The notes under the pieces were generated by a model. That model was not told the origin of the DNA and made no database searches. It was given only the letters and a program-made list of their open reading frames with translations. From assembly GCF_002778325.1 (NCBI RefSeq), contig NZ_NESI01000002.1, positions 372,001 through 436,000 on the forward strand: a stretch of 64,000 nucleotides of DNA. The letters run 5' to 3'. The translations under genes were made by a program, and so were the position numbers. This document shows, in pieces, positions 26,801 through 35,800 of this stretch (position 1 is the first letter of the stretch; every line of letters starts with the position of its first letter). Source of the DNA: Limnohabitans sp. B9-3 (GTDB lineage Bacteria; Pseudomonadota; Gammaproteobacteria; Burkholderiales; Burkholderiaceae_C).

Positions 26801-29800
26801 GGTTTCCATCAGCGTGGACACGCAGGCCCCCACCGTGGCCAGCATCACCGCCAGCCGGTCGTCATTGTTGGTTGACCAAACCGCTAGCCTCAACATCATG
26901 CTGAGCGAAGCATCCACCACCTTCGGCTTGGCCGATCTGCAGGCAGTGGGCGGCACATTGAGCAACTTGCAAGGCTCTGGCAGCAGTTACACCGCCACCT
27001 TCACGCCTGATGACAACCGCACCGCACCCGGTAGCGTGTCGGTCACATCACGCAGCTTCAGCGACGCGGCCGGCAACGACAGCGAAAAATCAGACAACGA
27101 CGGCGTCGTCATGGCCATTCAGACCCTGCGGCCCACAGCGACGCTTCAAGCACGCCAAACGAAGTTGGGCATGGGTGATGCAACCACCATCGACATCACC
27201 CTGAGCGAAAAATCCAACGACTTCGTGGTGGGTGACCTCACCGCCAGCCATGGCACGCTCAGCGAATTCACGCCAAAAGGCGATGGCATGCACTACAGCG
27301 TGGTGTTCACGCCTGAAGCACCTTTCACCGGCACCGGCGGCGTCACGCTGGCAGATGGCCGCTTCACCAACGCAGCGGGCAACAGCAACAAAGGCGAGGG
27401 CCAAGTCGCCAGCACCGACAGCTTGGCCATAGACACCACACCCCCCACGGTCACCATCACCAGCGACGTTACGGCTTTGTCTATTGGCCAAAGTGCAAAA
27501 GTTACTTTTACCTTCAACAAAGACCCTGGCGACAGCTTTGACGCCAAAGACATCACCGTCAATGGCGGCACGCTGACCAACTTGGTCAACAACACCGGCA
27601 CCATTTGGACGGCACGCTTCACACCCACCGATGGCAGTACCGGCCAAGCCAGCATCACAGTGGCTTCGGGCCGCTACACCGATGGCGCAGGTAACAAAGG
27701 CGCAGCAGGTACCACGCCCGCCATCACCATTGACACCCAAGGCCCCGTAGCTGACAGCTTGCTGCCAGGTAACGCCACCACCGTGCTGCCTGGCCATGCG
27801 CTGGTGTTGAACTTCAACGAGGTCGTTCACAAAGGCACGGGCAACCTCGTGCTGGTCGACGACACCGCAGCCACGCGCACCAGCTTCGCCGTGAGCGACA
27901 CAGCCGTGGTGCTGTCCAACGACGGCAAAACCCTCACCATCACGCCCACTACTGCATTGGTGGCCGGTAACCAATACCACGTCGAAGCGGCACCTGGCAC
28001 CTTGCTCGACGCCGCAGGCAACGCTTGGGCTGGCATCGCCAGCAGTGACTGGGCCAACAGTGGCTGGCACTTTACCGCCGCCACGCCCAGCGTGAGCTTG
28101 AACAAAATCAGCACCGACAACCGAGTGAATGGCGTGGAAAACACCGCTGGCGTGACCGTCAGTGGCGTGCTGGACTCTGAAACACTGGCTGTGGTTCAGG
28201 CCTTTCAGGCGGGTGACTTCACCGTCACCTTGACTCAAGGTGGCATAAGCATTCCCGTCACCGTCAATAGCTATGTGGTCACCAACGGTGTGGGTGCTTG
28301 GAGTGGCACCACTACGGCGGGGGCATTCACACAAAACGGCACTTACAGCGTCAATGTGACGGCCAGTCGCGTCATCAGCAGCAGCACGGTGAGTGCGCAG
28401 ACCACAGGCATCGTCTTGGTCGACCTCAGCGCATCAGCGCCTACGCTCACTCTGCTCAACGACACCGGCACCAGTAACAGCGACGATATAACCAGCGACG
28501 CCACCGTCAGCGTGGCAGTCTTGGAAGACAAAGCCTCTTGGGAATACAGCACCGACAGCGGCAGCACTTGGCAGGCTGGCAGCGGCACCCAGTTCACCGG
28601 TGCCAGCACCGAGGGTGCCCACACCGTGCTGGTGCGTCAAACCGACGCAGCGGGCAACGTGTCCAGCAACGGCACGCTCAGCTTCACGCTTGACACCTCC
28701 GCAGCTAAACCTGTCATCAACGCCATCGCTACCGACAACATCATCAACGCCAGCGAAGTGGGCAGCGTTATCTCCGGCACAGCAGAGGCCGGTGCCAGCG
28801 TGCAGCTGATGCTCGGTAATGGAAAGCAAGAACGCACCGTCACCATCACGGCTGACGGCTCCGGCAACTGGACCCATACCCTCAACGCCGCCGACTTGGC
28901 CGCGATGGGCCGTGGTCAAACCCAAATCACGGCCACACAAACGGACGTGGCGGGCAACACTTCGTTCACAACGCTGCGCAACTTGACCGTGGACACCTTT
29001 GCGCCCACCGTCAGCATCGAAGCCAGGCAGACACAGCTCACGGCAGTCAACGGCACCACCACACTCACATTCACCCTTAGCGAAGAAAGCACAGACTTCA
29101 CGGCCAGCAGCGTCACCGTCACGGGCGGTACGCTCAGCGGCTTTGCAGGCAGTGGCACGCAATACTCAGCCACCTTCACCCCCACCAATGCGGCCACAAC
29201 AGCGGGCAGCGTCAAAGTCGCCGCGGGAGCCTTCAGCGACGCAGCAGGCAACACCAACGCCGAAGCCAGCAACCGCATTGAACTCAGTGTGGACACCGTG
29301 GTGCCCACCGTGGCTGTGTCCAGCAACGCAGCCACCTTACTGGCAGGCGAAACGGCAACCCTCACTTTCACACTCAGCGAGGCCAGCGACAGCTTTGGCG
29401 CAGACAGCCTCAACGTGGTCGGTGGCACCCTGAGCCCACTCAGTGCCAACGCTGCGCGCACTGTTTACACCAGCGTGTTCACCCCCACCCCAAGCTTTGC
29501 AGGGGCGGGCAGCGTCACGGTGGCTAACAGCGCCTTCTTTGACCGAGCTGGCAACGTCAACGCCGACGGCGCTGACACCAACAACAGCGTGTCCCTGAGC
29601 ATCCAGGGCGCCATCGTCACGCTCGACATCAGCAGTGACAAAACCTTGCTGAAGGCTGGCGAGACAGCCACCATTAGCTTCACGTTCAGCAGCGCCCCCA
29701 CGGGCTTTGCGGCCGGTGACATCACCGTCTCAGGCGGCACCTTGGGCGCGCTCACCACCGTCGACAGCACCCACTACACCGCCACCTTCACGCCCACAGC

Positions 29801-32800
29801 CAGTGCTGCCAGCGGCACGGCCAGCATCAGTGTGGCCAAGGGCAGTTATACCGGTGGCGGGGGCAATTTGGGCGAGGGCGCCAGCGTGCCCAGCATCTTC
29901 TTGGACACCCTGGCACCCACCCTCCAAACCCTCAACCCCGATGACAACGGCTTTTTGGCTGCTGGCAACGCCTTGGTGGCCACCTTCACCGAAGCGGTCA
30001 GCGCAGGCACGGGCAGCATTCGCTTGGTGGACGACACCAGCAACACCACGGTCACCTATGCCATCACCGACAGCGCCATCGTCATCGACGGTAACAAGCT
30101 GACCTTGACACCCACCACAGCTCTGGTCGCCGGACACAACTACCACCTGAGCATTGATAGCACCGCCTTGGAAGATTCCGCAGGCAACGCCTATGTGGGC
30201 ATTGCCAACGCCACCAGCTGGAACTTTGGAGCCACCAACCTCTCCACCACGCTCAACCCGGTCACGGGTGACGGCCGCATCAATGACGACGAAAAAACAG
30301 CGGGCCTGATTGTGCTGAGCGGCACTGTGTCCTCCCTCAACCCAGCCGTGCTCACCGCGCTGACGGCCAGCGACATCGTGGTCAAGATCACCGTGCCGCG
30401 TGACAAAGACAGCCAAAGCTCAGACAACAAAGTGGTGACCTGCACAGGCGTTACCTACGACAGCACGACAGGCGAATGGACCGCCACGCTGCCAGCCACA
30501 TGGGAGTACGCCAACTTCAACATCTTTGGGGTGATGACCAGCACCACCACCAAGACAACCCTGATCAACGGCGACACTGACAACATCGCTGTCACCATCA
30601 CCGGCCGCAACGGCACCGCCGCCGCAGGCCTGACCGCCACGCTGAGCGACACGATGACGGTCGACCTGAGCGACCCCGCCACGCCCACCCTCACACTGGC
30701 CGGCGACACCGGCAGCAGCAACAGCGACGGCATCACCCGCAACGGTCTGATCAACGTTGGCGCCTTGGAGGCAGGCGGCACTTGGCAATACAGCTTGGAT
30801 AACGGTGCTAATTGGCAACCGGGCACAGGCACCAGCCTGGCGCTCACGCAAGACGGCGCGGTCGCCCTGCAAGTCAAGCAAGCCGATGCCGCGGGCAACG
30901 CCTCGGGCACACGCAGCTTGGCCGTCACGCTCGACACCCAAGCAGACGCACCTGGGGTCAATGCCATTGCCACAGACTACCGCATCAACGCCAGCGAAAC
31001 CAGCAGTGCCATCAGCGGCACGGCCGATGCCAATGCCAGCGTGAGTCTGGTGATTGGTGCCAACACCCGCACCGTCACCGCCAACAGCAGCGGCGTGTGG
31101 AGTTACACCTTGGTCGCAGGCGACATCACCGCCATGGGGCAGGGCAACGAGGTCATCCAAGTCACCCAAGCCGACAAAGCCGGCAACACCAGCGCGGCCA
31201 CCAAGGCGGTGATTGAGGTCGACACCGTGCTGCCCACCGTCACGCTGGCCAACACCGGCAGCGCCAGTTTGTTGGCAGGCCAGAGCACCACCTTCACTGC
31301 CACACTGAGCGAACTCTCGGCCAGCTTTTCAGTGGAGAGTCTGACCGTCAGTGGCGGCACCGTGACTAACTTCAAGGCCGATGCCACGGGCTTGGTCTAC
31401 ACCGGCACATTCACGCCCGACAGCAACAGCACCACAGCAGGCAGCATTGGCATTGCAGCCGGTGCGGTAGGCGATGCGTCTGGCAACACCAACAGCGCCG
31501 CCAGCAACACGTTGGCCCTGACCATCAACACCGTGCAACCCAATGTGGCCGTCACCAGCAGCGTGGCGGCAACCACCCCCCTGCACGCAGGCGAAACGGC
31601 CACCGTCACCTTCACGCTCAGCGCGGCATCCAGCGACTTCACAGCCGCCGACGTGACCACCATCGGTGGTACTTTGGGCAACTGGACCGCCGTCAGTGGC
31701 ACGGTGTACACCGCCAGCTTCACGCCCGACGCCAACAGCCGAGCCCCCGGCAGCGTCAGGGTGGCCAGCGGCACCTTTGCCAACGCCGCGACCAACACCA
31801 ATGCCGACGGCGCGGACGACAACAACACGGTCAGCTTTGCCATCGCCACGGCTCGCCCCACGCTCACCATCAGCAGCGACCTGGGTACCTTGGGCGGCGC
31901 TCAAACGTCGCAAATCACCTTCACCTTCAGCGAAGATCCGGGTAGCAGCTTCACGCTGGCCGACATCGCCCTCACCGGTGGCACGCTCAGCGCCCTCAAC
32001 GGCGCAGGTAACGTTTATACCGCCGTGTTCACGCCTACAGCTGGCTTTGTAGGCGCAGCCGTCATCAGCGTGGCCAATGGGCTCTACACCAACGCCGACG
32101 GCAGCTTGGGTCAAGCCGCTGGCAGCCCATCGCTCACCATCGACGCCGTGGCACCCACCGTGGCCATCAGTCGAAGTGCCAGCGGCACGTTAGGCGCGGG
32201 GCAAACCGACACCATCACCTTCGACTTCAGCGAAGCGCCGGGCAGCAGCTTCACACTAGACGACATCGATCTGAGCGGCGGTACTTTAGGATCACTCAGC
32301 GCCGTGTCTGCCACCCAGTATGTCGCCACTTTCACGCCAGATGCCAACGAAAGAGGCACGGCCAACATCCGTTTGGGAAATGGGCGTTTCAACGACGTCG
32401 CAGGCAACGTCAATGCCGATGGCAACGATGCCAACAACCTGCTGGCCATTGGCTATGCCACCGGCAACAGCAACGTGGGCAACGTCACGATCGCCAGCGC
32501 GCCTAGCCTGCGTTTGTCGGCCGACACAGGTGCAAGTAGCTTGGACGGCATCACCAACAACGGTGTGATCGAAGTCTCTGCCCTGATGGATGGTGCCACC
32601 TGGTCTTACAGCCTAGACGGAGGTGCCAACTGGCTAGCAGGCAGCGGTAGCAGCTTTGCCCTGACCAGTGCAGGTGTTTACACCGCCGCAGCGGGTAGCA
32701 GGCAACTGCAGGTGCGCCAGACCGCCGGGGGGTTGACCTCCAATGCGGGCACCTTGGCTGAAAACGTGGACTTCCGTCCGGCCTACAGCAGCAATGTGTC

Positions 32801-35800
32801 GGTAGCGCTGGACGTGGACACCGGCAGCTCGGCCACCGATGCCATCACCTACCGTGGTGCGCCCGTGGTCAGTGGCCTGGCAGCCACAGACACTTGGCGC
32901 TACAGCATTGACAACGGCCTTAACTGGGTCACGGGCTTCACCGCCACCTGGACCGACGCTGGACAAAGTTACTCGGCCAATATCATTTCAAACGGTCAAC
33001 TCTGGGGCCAGGACAAGACATACAACACCCTTATGGAAGCCACAGATGTGGCTGGCAACACGCGCACCGTGCAATATGCGTTCAGACAAGACAACTTTGT
33101 CGAGTCCCCGAATTTCAAGCTCACACCCGACGGAGCCCTTGTGGCTGCCACCAACATCGAGCCGGGTGCAACTGTGTCGTACGCCCTATGGTTGGGTTCA
33201 ACCTCTGTCTACCGAGGGCCAAACTACACCCCACCCACAACGCCTGGTAGATACAACCTGAACATCAGCCTTACGGATGTGGCGGGGAATAGCAGTTCAA
33301 ATTCGTTTAGTTTCGATGTGGTCGCGCCAGTATTAGGCATCAAATTGTCGGCTGTTGCAGGCGGCACAGGCGGCTTTGTCATCAATGGTCAGGGTGCGTC
33401 CGACCAAAGCGGCATTAGTGTGTCAAGCGCAGGGGATGTGAACGGAGATGGCTTGAATGACCTGATCGTCGGTGCCTCTGGTAGCGATCCTGCAGCGGGA
33501 TCAGGTGCTGGGCGAAGCTATGTGGTGTTTGGCAAGACGGGCACGGGGGGCATCGATCTTTCAGCCGTAGCTGCTGGTACGGACGGCTTTGTAATCAACG
33601 GGCAATGCGCGCTTGACGAAAGCGGCATCAGCGTGTCCAACGTGGGTGATGTGAATGGCGACGGCTTGGCAGACTTGATTGTCGGTGCCTCTGCTAGCGA
33701 TCCTGCGGCGCGAGTAAATGCTGGGCGCAGTTATGTGGTGTTTGGCAAGACCTCGACCACGGCCGTGGATCTGTCAAGTATGGGGGCCACGTGGGGCTTC
33801 GTCATCAACGGGCAATGCGGTGGTGACTTCAGCGGCTCCAGTGTGTCCAGCGCGGGGGATGTGAACGGCGACGGACTGGCTGATCTGATCGTCGGGGCCA
33901 GCCAGAGTGATCCCACAGCTGGGCTCTCTGAGGCCGGGCGAAGCTATGTGGTGTTTGGCAAGACGGGCACTGCGGCCATCGATTTGTCGGCCGTGGCTGC
34001 GGGTCCGGGCGGCTTTGTGATCAACGGTGAGTGCCAGGGTGACAACAGCGGTATCAGTGTGTCCAGCGCTGGGGACGTCAACGGAGACGGCTTGGCCGAC
34101 CTGATTGTAGGTGCCAATAAGGGCGGCTTTCTGCCATCTAGTTTGGGAAACCAAGTTGGTCGCAGTTTTGTGGTGTTTGGCAAGACGGGCTCGACAGCCA
34201 TCGATCTGTCGTCCGTCGCGGGCGGCACAGACGGTTTTGTTATCAACGGCCAGTGTTATATGGACAAATCCGGCTTTAGCGTGTCCAGCGCGGGGGATGT
34301 GAACGGCGACGGACTGGCTGATCTGATCGTCGGGGCCAGCCAGAGTGATCCCACAGCTCGGCTCTCTGATGCCGGGCGAAGCTATGTGGTGTTTGGCAAG
34401 ACTGCCACGGGTGCCATCAATTTGTCAGAAGTGGCCGCGGGAGTAGGCGGCTTTGTCATCAACGGCCAGTGTATTTATGACTTAAGTGGCTTCAGCGTAT
34501 CTGGAGCGGGGGATGTGAACGGAGACGGTTTGGCCGATGTGATCCTTGGGGCCAAATACAGCGATCCGGTGGGGGCCAATAATGGCGGACGAAGCTATGT
34601 GGTTTTTGGCAAAACCACCACGGCAGCAATTGATCTCTCAGCTGTGGCTTCAGGTGTAGGCGGCTTTGTGATGCATGGCCAGTGCTTAAGTGACCAAAGC
34701 GGTATTAGTGTATCCGGCGCGGGGGACGTCAACGGTGACGGCTTGGCCGACTTGCTCGTTGGGGCCCCTAACAGCGATGCCTTGGCGGGTGCCGATTCAG
34801 GCCGTAGTTACGTGATTTTTGGCAACACCACCGGGGACTTTGGCCAAACCGCGGTCGACTGGCTGGGCACCGACGGTGCCGACACACGCAGCGACAACGG
34901 CAAAGCCAGCACTTTGGTGGCCGGCGCAGGCAACGACATACTCACCGCCACCGCTGCCAGCGTGCTTTACGGCGGTGCGGGCAGCGACAGATTTCTCATC
35001 AACCAAGCCATGATCACAGCGCTGCAAAGCCCCATGGGCCAAGGCGGCAACGTGGGCCAACTGGCGCGCATCGACGGCGGTAGCGGCACAGACATCCTGG
35101 CCCTGTGGGGCAGTGGCTTGACCCTTGACTTGACCAAAGTCGCCAACCAATCCGGGGCCAACCCCGACGGCGGCAGCCGCATCGACAGCGTGGAAATCAT
35201 CAACTTGTCTGGCATCGGCAACAACACCTTGGTATTGGCTGGACGCGATGTGCAAGACATGGCTGGCATGAACCTTTACAACAGCGGCAACGGCTGGACG
35301 GGCCTGGCCGCCAGCGTGGCGCGCCATCAACTGTTGGTCGAGGGTGACTCCGGCGACGTACTCACCTTGGGTACAGAGTGGTCCCGCGGCGGCACAGCCA
35401 TATGTTTGGGAGAGAACTACAAGATTTACAACGCAGGCTCAGGTGCTCAGGTGCTGGTGCACGAGGCGGTGACGGTGAACCTGGCGCCCCCAATGGTTCA
35501 TTTGTCAGCCGTGGATGCGGGTGTGGGTGGGTTTGTGATCAACGGGCAGTGCGAAAGTGACCTCAGTGGTTCGAGTGTGAGTTCAGCTGGCGACGTCAAC
35601 GGCGACGGACTGGCAGACTTGATTGTCGGGGCATCTAAAAGCGGCCCGACTACGGGTGGCAATACGGGACGAAGCTATGTTGTGTTTGGCAAGACCTCAG
35701 GCACCAGCATTGATCTGTCTGCTGTCGCCAATCAAAGCGGTGGCTTTGTGATCAATGGGCAGTGCGCTTCTGACAATAGCGGCATCAGTGTGAGTGCTGC

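Noticed and set aside
27090..28334. 414-residue open frame antisense to the adhesin, plus similar smaller ones
   Set aside because: Repetitive Gly/Val/Ala/His translation mirroring the Thr/Ser/Gly-rich adhesin repeats; no independent start signals.
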